Positions 45,611 to 53,635 of a DNA stretch of 64,000 nucleotides are shown here, piece by piece (the stretch's first letter is position 1; each line of letters starts with the position of its first letter). Both the position numbers and the translations under genes were made by a program. Origin of the DNA: Vicinamibacterales bacterium (GTDB taxonomy: Bacteria > Acidobacteriota > Vicinamibacteria > Vicinamibacterales > UBA823); the NCBI GenBank assembly GCA_036012125.1, contig DASCOS010000004.1, forward strand, positions 1 to 64,000. The letters run 5' to 3'. The notes beneath the pieces were generated by a model. That model searched no databases and had not been told where the DNA came from. It saw only the letters and a program-made list of their open reading frames with translations.

Positions 45611-46042
45611 TCAATTCGACGAAATCTTCCGGCCTAGCACCTGCTCGGCGGCGGCGAGGCCGAGCGCCTCCGCATCGCGCTCGAGTTGGGCGCGAGCTTC
45701 AGCGGTCTGCGTCTTCAGGCGTTCGGTCGCATCAGCGAGGTTCGACTCGGCATCCCGTTGCGTTTCATTGAGGATTTCAGCGCGACGAGCCAGTAACTCT
45801 CGACGGTTCTCCTCCATCTGTTGGTAAATCTCTGCACGCGCAGCCGCTGTCTTCGTTTCGAACTCTGCTGTCGCTTCAGCGGCTTTTCTTGCCGCTGACT
45901 CGGCCAGCTCAAGCGCTGACCGAATGGCACGCTCACGCGTTTCCATCACCTCGGTAAGTGGTGCAATTAAAAAACGCTTGAGGGTCCATGCCAGTAACAA
46001 CACCAACCCAATTACCCAGAAGACCGTCAGGTCTGGAATCAA
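45611..46042 (-). CDS. ATP synthase b' subunit
   Basis: Second peripheral-stalk b-type subunit, 143 aa: one N-terminal transmembrane helix (TVFWVIGLVLLLAWTLKRFLI), then a coiled coil rich in Ala, Glu and Arg. It precedes atpF and belongs to the same operon. The a and c subunits (atpB, atpE) are not nearby, so the ATP synthase genes are split into at least two loci. Confidence 0.88.
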   Translation of the reverse strand: MIPDLTVFWVIGLVLLLAWTLKRFLIAPLTEVMETRERAIRSALELAESAARKAAEATAEFETKTAAARAEIYQQMEENRRELLARRAEILNETQRDAESNLADATERLKTQTAEARAQLERDAEALGLAAAEQVLGRKISSN

Positions 46043-46167
46043 AGAGAACTCCCGCTTGGTAGAGCGACGACCCAGAAGGGTTTCGAACGCCCGTGCAGAA
46101 CGCCGATTTTAGCATCTGCACTGCACGACGACAAGAGCGGCCAGGCTAAAACTTGTGTTCGTAAAGC

Positions 46168-47223
46168 CTACCCCACGTAAACCCTAGAGCCAGATTCCAC
46201 GAACGACTCAACTGTGCCAATCTTGACTGCCTGGCTACCAGTTGCCGCTAATGCACTCATCGCTCGGTCCACCACAGTGGCCGCCACTGCGACCAGCAAC
46301 CCTCCAGATGTTTGGGGATCGTAGAGCAAGGTTGCAATCTCTCCAACTAGCCCCGCTTCGAACCTCGTCCGCTGGCCGAAGTGCTCCGCGTTGGTGTCGC
46401 CCCCGCCAGTTCGATTCTGTCGCACCAGAGCAGATGCCCCCTCAAGTAATGGAACCGCTGCTGATTCAATCCGAAAGGCAACGCTTGAAGCCGAGGCCAT
46501 CTCACAGGCATGACCCACTAGACCGAAACCAGTAACGTCGGTGCAGGCATGGACTTCATCCCGGCCCAAGGTGCATAGCGCATCAGCGGAGGCGCGGTTG
46601 AGTGTCGTCATCGACTCGATAGCAGCCGTTTCGATATTCTCTGCGGCACGTCTTTTCTTGATCGCGGTTGCAATAATCCCGGTGCCTATCGGCTTGGTTA
46701 GCAACAACTTGTCTCCAACCTGTGCCCCCGCGTTTGACAGCACCCGGTCTGGGTCTACACGGCCGGTTACGGCATACCCGAATTTGACCTCGGCATCCTG
46801 CACTGTGTGTCCCCCGATAAGGGCTACTCCGGCTTCACTCAGTTTGCTCAATCCTCCCTCGAAGATCGCCTTCACCACAGTTGGGTCGAACTCCTGGCTC
46901 GGAAAACCCGCAATGGCCATTGCTGTGAGTGGTTTCCCGCCCATAGCGTAAATATCACTCAAGGAGTTCGCTGCAGCGATTTGTCCATAGGCGAAAGGGT
47001 CGTCCACGATTGGCGTGAGGAAATCAACGGATTGGACTAGCGCTGAACTGGCATCCCACCGGTAGACACCCGCGTCGTCGGAAGTGCGGAAATCGACCAG
47101 CACCCGTTCGTTTTCCAACGAAGGTAAATCGCCCAGGACCTGAGCGAGCTCGCCGGCAGCGAGCTTACTCGCTCAACCCGCGCAACTGGAGTAGTCGGTC
47201 AGTCGTCGTTTGGTCCAACGCAT
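46168..47223 (-). CDS. selD: Selenide, water dikinase SelD, itself a selenoprotein (UGA at 47173-47175)
   Basis: Makes selenophosphate, the Se donor for selenocysteine and selenouridine synthesis. From ATG 47223 the sequence reads MRWTKRRLTDYSSCAG, then TGA, then ASKLAAGELAQVLGDLPSLE and the rest of a standard SelD: DDAGVYRW, DFLTPIVDDPFAYGQIAAANSLSDIYAMGGKP, GGHTVQDAEVKFGYAV and TDVTGFGLVGHACEM. The UGA falls at residue 17, the catalytic Cys17 position of E. coli SelD, with Lys20 conserved (U-A-S-K). Ordinary ORF calling starts at a TTG at 47118 and loses the active site. 351 aa including Sec. ATG lies 50 nt after the parB stop. Confidence 0.93.
47141..47175 (-). promoter_or_regulatory. SECIS-like hairpin in selD
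   Basis: Starting at the UGA, TGAGCGAG pairs with CTCGCTCA (47175-47168 with 47148-47141, 8 perfect bp). A UAAG bulge follows, then CTCGC/GCGAG (47163-47159 with 47153-47149, 5 bp) and a loop UGCCG with G second. The apical loop begins about 14 nt after the UGA, close to the usual bacterial SECIS spacing. Confidence 0.65.
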
Positions 47224-47273
47224 GTCTAGTTCACTGATACTACAGCCCTCTTCCACGGTGACCCAGAATTCGT

Positions 47274-48122
47274 TCACCGCTTTGTCAATTGCTCGTAGAT
47301 TCGTTGTAGCTCTTCCTCCGAACTGAAGTCGATCTCAATCCGCCCTCCCTTCCGTTTTCGGATGACACGTACCCGTGTACCTAGGGCGAATCGGAGCTGC
47401 TCCTCGGCCGCACGGACATGTACGTCGGGCGCCTCCGGCCTACCTGCTCTGATCCCTTGTCCTGTGAGCTTACGGATGAACGCCTCGGTTTCTCGAACCG
47501 ACAGTCGCCGCCTCATTACCTCACGGGCCGCTCGCCGTTGAGCCGACTCGTCTGGCACGCCCAACAGCGCACGGGCATGGCCAACGGTCAGACCACCAGA
47601 CATAAGGTTGGCCTTAATTTCCTCTGGCAACTTCAATAGACGTAGAGCATTTGCGATGGTCGAACGATCTTTCCCAATCGCACTAGCAATCGCGTCGTGT
47701 GTCAGCTGATGCTGTTCCACCAGACGCTGGTAAGCAACGGCTTCCTCAATAGGATTCAGGTCTTCACGCTGTAAATTCTCGATGAGTGCGAGCGGCAATA
47801 ATTGGTCGTTTGTTACCTCGCGGACAACGATGGGCACACGCAACAAACCCGCCCGTTGCGCGGCACGCCACCGCCGCTCCCCCGCGACGATTTCGTACCT
47901 ATCCTCAACTTTTCGCACGACGAGCGGTTGAATAACACCGTTGGCTCGGATCGACTGTGCCAACTCATCCAGTTTCGCCCCGTCTACCTCCGTCCGTGGT
48001 TGGTCGGGATTCGGAATGAGTTGATCGATGTCAATTTCGTTGAGCGCAACCTTGGGAGTTGGCGACACGTCAGGAATAAGTGCGCTCAGTCCCCGGCCGA
48101 GCGCTGGGCGCTTTTCAGTCAT
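47274..48122 (-). CDS. parB: Chromosome-partitioning protein ParB
   Basis: CTPase/DNA-binding partitioning protein; about 282 aa from ATG 48122 (MTEKRPALGRGLSALIPD), which overlaps the parA stop (ATGACTGA) by 8 nt. The longer frame from 48311 is inside parA. Domains: N-terminal ParB/Srx domain (GERRWRAAQRAGL, LIENLQREDLNPIEEA), HTH (LTHDAIASAIGKDRSTIANALRLL) and a C-terminal dimerisation region. It binds parS sites just beyond parA. Confidence 0.95.
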   Translation of the reverse strand: MTEKRPALGRGLSALIPDVSPTPKVALNEIDIDQLIPNPDQPRTEVDGAKLDELAQSIRANGVIQPLVVRKVEDRYEIVAGERRWRAAQRAGLLRVPIVVREVTNDQLLPLALIENLQREDLNPIEEAVAYQRLVEQHQLTHDAIASAIGKDRSTIANALRLLKLPEEIKANLMSGGLTVGHARALLGVPDESAQRRAAREVMRRRLSVRETEAFIRKLTGQGIRAGRPEAPDVHVRAAEEQLRFALGTRVRVIRKRKGGRIEIDFSSEEELQRIYEQLTKR

Positions 48123-48915
48123 ACTTCTCTCCCAGAATAATCGAGTCCTTGTTGAGAATTTCTTTGGCAAGGGAAACATAAGCCTTCGCGCCTCGTGATT
48201 TCTTGTCGTAGAGAATAGCCGGTAATCCGTGGCTTGGTGCCTCACCCAACCGTACGTTCCTGGGTATAACCGTATCGAACACTTTCGCTTTAAAGAATTC
48301 CCTGATTTCACGTGAGACCTGTTGTGAGAGATTGGTGCGACCGTCGTGCATCGTCAGTAAGACGCCTTCGATATCAAGACTAGGGTTGAGCGAAGCACGG
48401 ACACGCTGAAGGGTCGAGACCAACTCGGCTAAGCCCTCCAAGGCGAAGTACTCGCTGAGCATAGGGATTAAAACGGTGTCCGCAGCAACAAGACCATTGA
48501 GGGTTAGAAGGCCCAGGGACGGTGGGGTGTCGATAAAAACGTAATCGTACCGATCGACGAGTTGTTTTACCAGCGAGCGGAGTCGCTTTTCGCGATTTTC
48601 GAGCGAGACCATTTCGAGCTCTGCCCCGGTCAGGTTGCGCTCTGCCGGCACCACAGATAGGCCGCTCACGGTGGTCTGCAACACAAATCCCGAAAAGTCA
48701 GGAATCGTTTTGGCTGTGAGAGCTTCGTAAACAGTGCCTTGACTGCTGGACTGTCCTTTCAGACCAACCCCGCTGGTTAAATTAGCTTGAGGATCGACGT
48801 CGACAGCTAACACACGGCGCTCCACAAGCGCCAAAGAGGCAGCCAGATTGATTGCGGTTGTGGTCTTGCCAACCCCGCCCTTCTGATTAGCAACAGTAAT
48901 GACCCTGGCAGCCAT
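48115..48915 (-). CDS. parA: Chromosome-partitioning ATPase ParA
   Basis: Soj-type Walker ATPase, 266 aa. The deviant Walker A NQKGGVGKTTTAINLAA and DVDPQANLTSGVG are intact, with DTPPSLGLLTLNGL. It drives segregation of origin regions with ParB. Start ATG 48915; parS sites lie 91-139 bp upstream. Confidence 0.96.
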   Translation of the reverse strand: MAARVITVANQKGGVGKTTTAINLAASLALVERRVLAVDVDPQANLTSGVGLKGQSSSQGTVYEALTAKTIPDFSGFVLQTTVSGLSVVPAERNLTGAELEMVSLENREKRLRSLVKQLVDRYDYVFIDTPPSLGLLTLNGLVAADTVLIPMLSEYFALEGLAELVSTLQRVRASLNPSLDIEGVLLTMHDGRTNLSQQVSREIREFFKAKVFDTVIPRNVRLGEAPSHGLPAILYDKKSRGAKAYVSLAKEILNKDSIILGEKYD

Positions 48916-49005
48916 GAAACTTAACCGTTGGTATAAATTATGTTAAATGACCTATAATACAAAACTTCTAGATTAGGATACGTCCAGAGGCTTGTTTGGT
49001 CAAGC

Positions 49006-49021
49006 TGTTTCACGTGAAACA
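49006..49021. promoter_or_regulatory. parS site 1
   Basis: Perfect 16-bp parS palindrome TGTTTCACGTGAAACA, preceded by CAAGC. ParB-binding site next to parA. Confidence 0.92.
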
Positions 49022-49053
49022 GTCACCTTTGAGACTTCTGCTTTCACTAACCA

Positions 49054-49069
49054 TGTTTCACGTGAAACA
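49054..49069. promoter_or_regulatory. parS site 2
   Basis: Perfect TGTTTCACGTGAAACA, followed by GCTTG, which is the mirror of the CAAGC flank of site 1. Lies 48 bp from site 1 and just outside the end of rsmG (49092). Confidence 0.92.
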
Positions 49070-49091
49070 GCTTGCGCGAGATATTCGTCAG

Positions 49092-49754
49092 CTATCTTGA
49101 AACTTTTTCCTTCTGAAGCACGACTAATCGACTTCCAAGTGATTCAACGAGTTGAACAGTTTGCCTCAAAACAAGTGGGGGGCTGAGCGACCTTGACTCT
49201 TTCGTTTTGCCGCTGCTTTCAAACAGAAGCATCTTTCCCTCATATTGCAGGAAACTCTGAAGCTTGTTAAGTGAGGCCCTGTCTACACCGATAGCCCTTA
49301 CGCTCACAAAGGCCATCGACTCGAGCAGGTCTTTACGAAGTAGTAAATCCTCCCAACGAACCGTTTCAACCTTTGAATCCTTCAGGTCAAGTGTCCTCAA
49401 GGCCTCCCGAAGAAAGGCTGATTTCCTTGTTTTTGATTCAACCATTGTAAGGTGGAGATTTGGCCTAAATAGCTTGATTGGGATGGCTGGGGAACCGTTA
49501 CCGGAACCTACATCGAGGAGGCTCAGCTCGCCACCTGGGATTACTTTCGCCGCAATTAAAGGCTCGATGATCAATCTTTTCAGCGACGAGTCAGTGTCGA
49601 CGCTGGAGGTTAGGTTGACCGTTGAGTTCCAGCGGGCTAAGAGAGCCAGGTAGGCCCTCAGATTTTCAGCCTGTTCACCGTTGAGCCGAAGCCCTGATTG
49701 AGCGGCTAGGCGCTCGAGCCTTAGAATCGGTTCCTTTGCGCTCATGGCCGACAT
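49092..49754 (-). CDS. rsmG: 16S rRNA m7G527 methyltransferase RsmG
   Basis: SAM-dependent methyltransferase for 16S G527, 220 aa. Motif I LLDVGSGNGSPAIPIKLF and TMVESKTRKSAFLREAL are clear. ATG 49754 overlaps the mnmG stop by 13 bp, the classical gidA-gidB arrangement. Confidence 0.95.
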   Translation of the reverse strand: MSAMSAKEPILRLERLAAQSGLRLNGEQAENLRAYLALLARWNSTVNLTSSVDTDSSLKRLIIEPLIAAKVIPGGELSLLDVGSGNGSPAIPIKLFRPNLHLTMVESKTRKSAFLREALRTLDLKDSKVETVRWEDLLLRKDLLESMAFVSVRAIGVDRASLNKLQSFLQYEGKMLLFESSGKTKESRSLSPPLVLRQTVQLVESLGSRLVVLQKEKVSR

Positions 49755-51622
49755 GCATGATATCGCGGTCTTGTCTTATCTTTCCCCCAAGTTCTCTTAC
49801 TACCACTAAAAAGTAGGCTACCAAGAATTGCGATCGCGGCTGGTGTCATACCAGGAATTCGACGGGCCTGACCGAGTGTTGTCGGCAAAGTCTGCGTAAG
49901 CCTTTCGATGACTTCTGTCGACAAACCTGGGATCTTCGCGTAAATGAACCCTCGGGGAATTTCGCATTCTGCTTGTTGTTGCTCTCGCTCCACAGCAGCC
50001 ATCTGACGTTTGAGATAACCCTCATACTTGATTTCAGTCTCCACAGTCGCCAGATCTATTATCTTCGTATTTTCTTCGCCTTTAAGTTCTATCTCGCCGC
50101 TATCAATCAATGATTTGAGTCTGAGTTGTGGACGACGAATGGCCTCAGAGGCGCGAACACGACAACCGTCTGGTAACGTAACCGTTGTCTTTCTCAAAGT
50201 CTTAAGATTCTGCTCAAAACGTCGCCGACGACCAACGAATCGCTCCCATCGTTTTTTTGTAACGAGGCCGATGTTCCACCCGTGTTGGGTAAGTCGCAGG
50301 TCCGCGTTGTCGGTTCGAAGAAGCAACCGATGTTCGGCCCGTGAGGTAAACAGGCGGTAAGGCTCGAGGCACCCCTGCGTAGTGAGGTCGTCAATCATCA
50401 CGGCCAAATATGCCTCATCACGACGGAGCACGAGGGGCTCATCCCCTGCGATGGTGCGTGCGGCGTTGATGCCAGCTATTAATCCTTGACCCGCCGCTTC
50501 TTCATACCCTGAGGTCCCGTTTACCTGTCCTGCTAGGTAAAGATTGTTAAGTCGTTTGGTCTCTAGACTCGGCCGAAGCTCAGTTGGCTGGATGAAATCG
50601 TACTCGACCGCATAGCCAGGTCGCAGCAACGTAGCAGCCTCGAGGCCCGGCAGATTCCTGATGATCGCCCTTTGGACCTCACGCGGCAAACACATCGACA
50701 TCCCGTTTACATAAATCTGTTCGACATCAATCCCTTCGGGTTCAAGAAAGACTTGATGGCGTTCTCGGTCGGGAAACCTCACAACCTTGTCCTCAAGTGA
50801 CGGGCAGTAACGCGGACCGATTCCTTGGATTTGTCCGTTGAATAAAGGGGAGTCGTCAAGATGTGTGCGGACCAAAGCGTGAACTTTTTCGTTGGTGTGT
50901 ACGAGGTAACAGTTGATTTGCGGATTCCTAATCCGATCAGTCATGAATGAAAACGGAGTCGGCTGATCATCCCCGCGCGTCACTTCCACACGATCCCATT
51001 CGATCGTGTCGCGATGTAAGCGGGGCGGCGTGCCAGTCTTGAGCCGCCCCCAGCGAAACTCCAATCGCTTCAACGACTCGGCGAGGGCGGTCGACGGCAG
51101 TTCGCCGTACCGGCCAGCAGGACGTTGCTCCCGCCCAATATGAATTAGACCATTGAGAAACGTGCCAGCAGTGACCACCAGTGCCTGACAGATCAGTAAT
51201 CGACCATCTGCCATCCGTAGTCCTCGAACAGCGTTGTTGCGAACCACGATTTCGGCAGCCGCGCCAAAGATCCACTCAATTCGTGGTTCGCGCTCGAGGG
51301 ACGCTAGAACCCAACGAGAGTACCTTTGTTTGTCGGCCTGGGCGCGAGGCGACCGGACAGCCGGTCCACGACTTCGATTTAGTAATTTGAACTGAATTCC
51401 GGTTGCGTCAATTGCCTCCCCCATGAGACCACCAAGGGCATCAATCTCGCGCACCAGATGACCTTTCGCAGTACCGCCAATCGCCGGGTTGCAGGACATC
51501 GTCGCCACAGTTTCGCGCGAGAGCGTGCATAGGCCCACCCGCCGCCCCATGCGCGCTGCAGCTCGCGCCGCTTCACATCCTGCATGTCCTGCGCCAACGA
51601 TGACCAGGTCGTAGTACGACAT
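49742..51622 (-). CDS. mnmG: tRNA uridine-34 carboxymethylaminomethyl synthase subunit MnmG (GidA)
   Basis: FAD-dependent tRNA-modifying enzyme working with MnmE, 626 aa. Dinucleotide motif VIVGAGHAGCEAARAAARMG, AIGGTAKGHLVREIDALGG and VNGTSGYEEAAGQGLIAGINAA are diagnostic. Starts at ATG 51622, about 117 bp after the mnmE stop. Confidence 0.97.
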   Translation of the reverse strand: MSYYDLVIVGAGHAGCEAARAAARMGRRVGLCTLSRETVATMSCNPAIGGTAKGHLVREIDALGGLMGEAIDATGIQFKLLNRSRGPAVRSPRAQADKQRYSRWVLASLEREPRIEWIFGAAAEIVVRNNAVRGLRMADGRLLICQALVVTAGTFLNGLIHIGREQRPAGRYGELPSTALAESLKRLEFRWGRLKTGTPPRLHRDTIEWDRVEVTRGDDQPTPFSFMTDRIRNPQINCYLVHTNEKVHALVRTHLDDSPLFNGQIQGIGPRYCPSLEDKVVRFPDRERHQVFLEPEGIDVEQIYVNGMSMCLPREVQRAIIRNLPGLEAATLLRPGYAVEYDFIQPTELRPSLETKRLNNLYLAGQVNGTSGYEEAAGQGLIAGINAARTIAGDEPLVLRRDEAYLAVMIDDLTTQGCLEPYRLFTSRAEHRLLLRTDNADLRLTQHGWNIGLVTKKRWERFVGRRRRFEQNLKTLRKTTVTLPDGCRVRASEAIRRPQLRLKSLIDSGEIELKGEENTKIIDLATVETEIKYEGYLKRQMAAVEREQQQAECEIPRGFIYAKIPGLSTEVIERLTQTLPTTLGQARRIPGMTPAAIAILGSLLFSGSKRTWGKDKTRPRYHACRP

Positions 51623-51666
51623 CGAAATTTAGAGATAACGAGTTTCCAGAAACCTCATCGGGTTAG

Positions 51667-51689
51667 GTCTCTAGCATTGACATAGAGAC
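51667..51689 (-). promoter_or_regulatory. Inverted repeat between mnmE and mnmG
   Basis: GTCTCTA (51667-51673) and TAGAGAC (51683-51689), 7 perfect bp with a 9-nt loop, lie between the two genes. No U-run follows, so a leader structure is as likely as a terminator. Confidence 0.35.
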
Positions 51690-51739
51690 TGTTGAGATGA
51701 ACGACGGCAACTGTATCACTGTGACAAAGACTACAGAAT

Positions 51740-53113
51740 CTACTTACCGATGCAGAACCGCTTGAAGATGTGCTGCAGAAGATCTTCGGTGGTGCGTTGG
51801 CCAGTAATCTCTTCCACGATCGCGCGTGCTCGCTGTAGGTCAGCGAGCACGAATTCTTCCGATATCTCTGTGGAAACAGCCTGTGCGGCTTGGTCGAGTT
51901 CACCGCGCGCTCGTTCCAGCAGGTCAAGATGCCGAGTGTTTGTGATCGCTGGTGAGTCGCGGCGCGGTTCCTCGGCAGCCAGCTCGGCCGTTAGCGCCTC
52001 TCGAAGAGCTTCAAGACCGGCTTCTGTCGTGGCCGTAGCCTTCACGATGCGACTGGACACCGCGGTGAATGGATCTGACGCCCACGCCAACGGCAGGTCG
52101 TCTTTATTGGCAACGATTAATCGCTGGCACGACGAAGTTTCCTCGAGCAACTGAAGGTCGCTGTTGTCAAATGGACGGGATTGGTCGAAGACTAGGAGGG
52201 AAAGGTCGGCCACCGCCATTACTGAACGAGCGCGGAGCACGCCTTCGATTTCAACCGCATCGCCTGTTTCTCGTATCCCGGCAGTGTCTACCAATCGAAC
52301 AGGGACACCGCACACATCAATTGTTTCAGTGACAAGGTCGCGCGTCGTGCCGGCCACGTCGGTGACAATTGCCCGACCGGCACCCACAAGACCATTGAAA
52401 ATGCTGGACTTCCCCGTGTTTGGGCTCCCAATAATTGCGACTTGCCTACCCTCACGAATCACCCGACCGCGACGCCCACCTGCGAGCAATCCGCTTATTC
52501 GGGCGCCAATGTCGACGATCGCCGTAACCGTTTTCCGTCGGTCGATAAAATGGTAGCCCTCCTCGGGAAAGTCGAGCGAGGCTTCGAGGCCAGCGATCAA
52601 GTCGAAGAGGGTCGCGTCGATCGCTTTTATTTCAGTACTAAGTGTGCCCTCTAATTGATCGTAAGCTAGTCGAGCCTGCAGTGGTGTAACGGAGTCAACC
52701 AAGTCAGCGACTGCCTCAGCCTGTACGAGGTCTATACGCCCGTTGAGGAAACCGCGAAGCGTAAACTCCCCTGGTTCGGCTAACCGAGCACCGGAACGCA
52801 TTGCGGCCTCAACGATCGCTTCGAGCACCACTGGGCTCCCATGCGCGCTTAGTTCGACAACGTCGTCACCGGTGTAGGACGCTGGGCCCGGGAAAGAAGT
52901 GGCTAGTACCTGATCGATCCGTTCCGTGTCATTATCACTGGCAATCTCCTCGAGCGTCGCGAGTGTCGCCGTGCGTGGTTTAAGCCGCGCGCGGTTCCCC
53001 AGCAGCGCCCCAGCAATCGACTGGGCATTTGGGCCACTTAGGCGGACAATACCAATGCCACCGCGTCCCGGTGGGGTCGCAATGGCGACGATTGTGTCGT
53101 CGGTGTTAAACAC
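51740..53113 (-). CDS. mnmE: tRNA uridine-34 modification GTPase MnmE
   Basis: GTPase partner of MnmG, 457 aa from GTG 53113. N-terminal THF-binding region (IVAIATPPGRGGIGIVRLSG), G1 GSPNTGKSSIFN, DVAGTTRD, DTAGIRET and the C-terminal CIGK ending are all present. Stop at 51740. Confidence 0.96.
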   Translation of the reverse strand: MFNTDDTIVAIATPPGRGGIGIVRLSGPNAQSIAGALLGNRARLKPRTATLATLEEIASDNDTERIDQVLATSFPGPASYTGDDVVELSAHGSPVVLEAIVEAAMRSGARLAEPGEFTLRGFLNGRIDLVQAEAVADLVDSVTPLQARLAYDQLEGTLSTEIKAIDATLFDLIAGLEASLDFPEEGYHFIDRRKTVTAIVDIGARISGLLAGGRRGRVIREGRQVAIIGSPNTGKSSIFNGLVGAGRAIVTDVAGTTRDLVTETIDVCGVPVRLVDTAGIRETGDAVEIEGVLRARSVMAVADLSLLVFDQSRPFDNSDLQLLEETSSCQRLIVANKDDLPLAWASDPFTAVSSRIVKATATTEAGLEALREALTAELAAEEPRRDSPAITNTRHLDLLERARGELDQAAQAVSTEISEEFVLADLQRARAIVEEITGQRTTEDLLQHIFKRFCIGK

Positions 53114-53164
53114 GGGATGGATATGCCCGCTGGTGGGCGAATGGTGGCGGGGTGGCGCCCGGCG

Positions 53165-53632
53165 TTAACCACTCCCCTTGACTGTAATACTAATCGTCTT
53201 GAGCAAAGCGTCACCAATGCTCTCAGAGTCCACGTCCGGCTCCTCGGCAATGGCCAAGTGCACGATACGCCGTGCGTAGGCATTCAATGGTCCAAGTTCC
53301 TGCGCCTCACCCGTTTGCTTCGCACGGTCAGCGAGCAACCGAGCCGTTTGCCGCAACTCCTCGTCTTGGCCCTGCCTAAAATCACGATAGTCGACGACAA
53401 CGCGGTGGCGGTCAGGAAGCTCGTGACGAAAAACGGAGTTCATGACATGTTGTAGCGCGTCAAGTGCAGCAGCGCGTTTTTCCAACAACACCTCGCCCCC
53501 GTCACCATCAAGTCGTATGCGCAGGCAATCGTCGTGCTCTTCAACCACCGGTTCTAGTGGGAGAGCAAGGTTTAACAGAACCTCTTTGACCAGATCTTGC
53601 ACTCGAGTTTTCAGTTCCGTATCTGCGTTCAT
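53165..53632 (-). CDS. jag: RNA-binding protein Jag/KhpB
   Basis: 155-aa KH (~40-80) plus R3H (~85-150) protein; R3H core LNAYARRIVHLAIAEEP, with the R-x-x-x-H signature. The Jag_N extension of firmicute Jag is missing. Post-transcriptional or cell-division role is inferred from the family. Directly downstream of yidC (4-bp gap), a typical order. Confidence 0.85.
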   Translation of the reverse strand: MNADTELKTRVQDLVKEVLLNLALPLEPVVEEHDDCLRIRLDGDGGEVLLEKRAAALDALQHVMNSVFRHELPDRHRVVVDYRDFRQGQDEELRQTARLLADRAKQTGEAQELGPLNAYARRIVHLAIAEEPDVDSESIGDALLKTISITVKGSG

Positions 53633-53635
53633 CGT

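Noticed and set aside
46168-47118. selD starting at TTG 47118
   Set aside because: This start omits the catalytic residue-17 region; the frame extends through a UGA at 47173-47175 to ATG 47223 with clear SelD homology.
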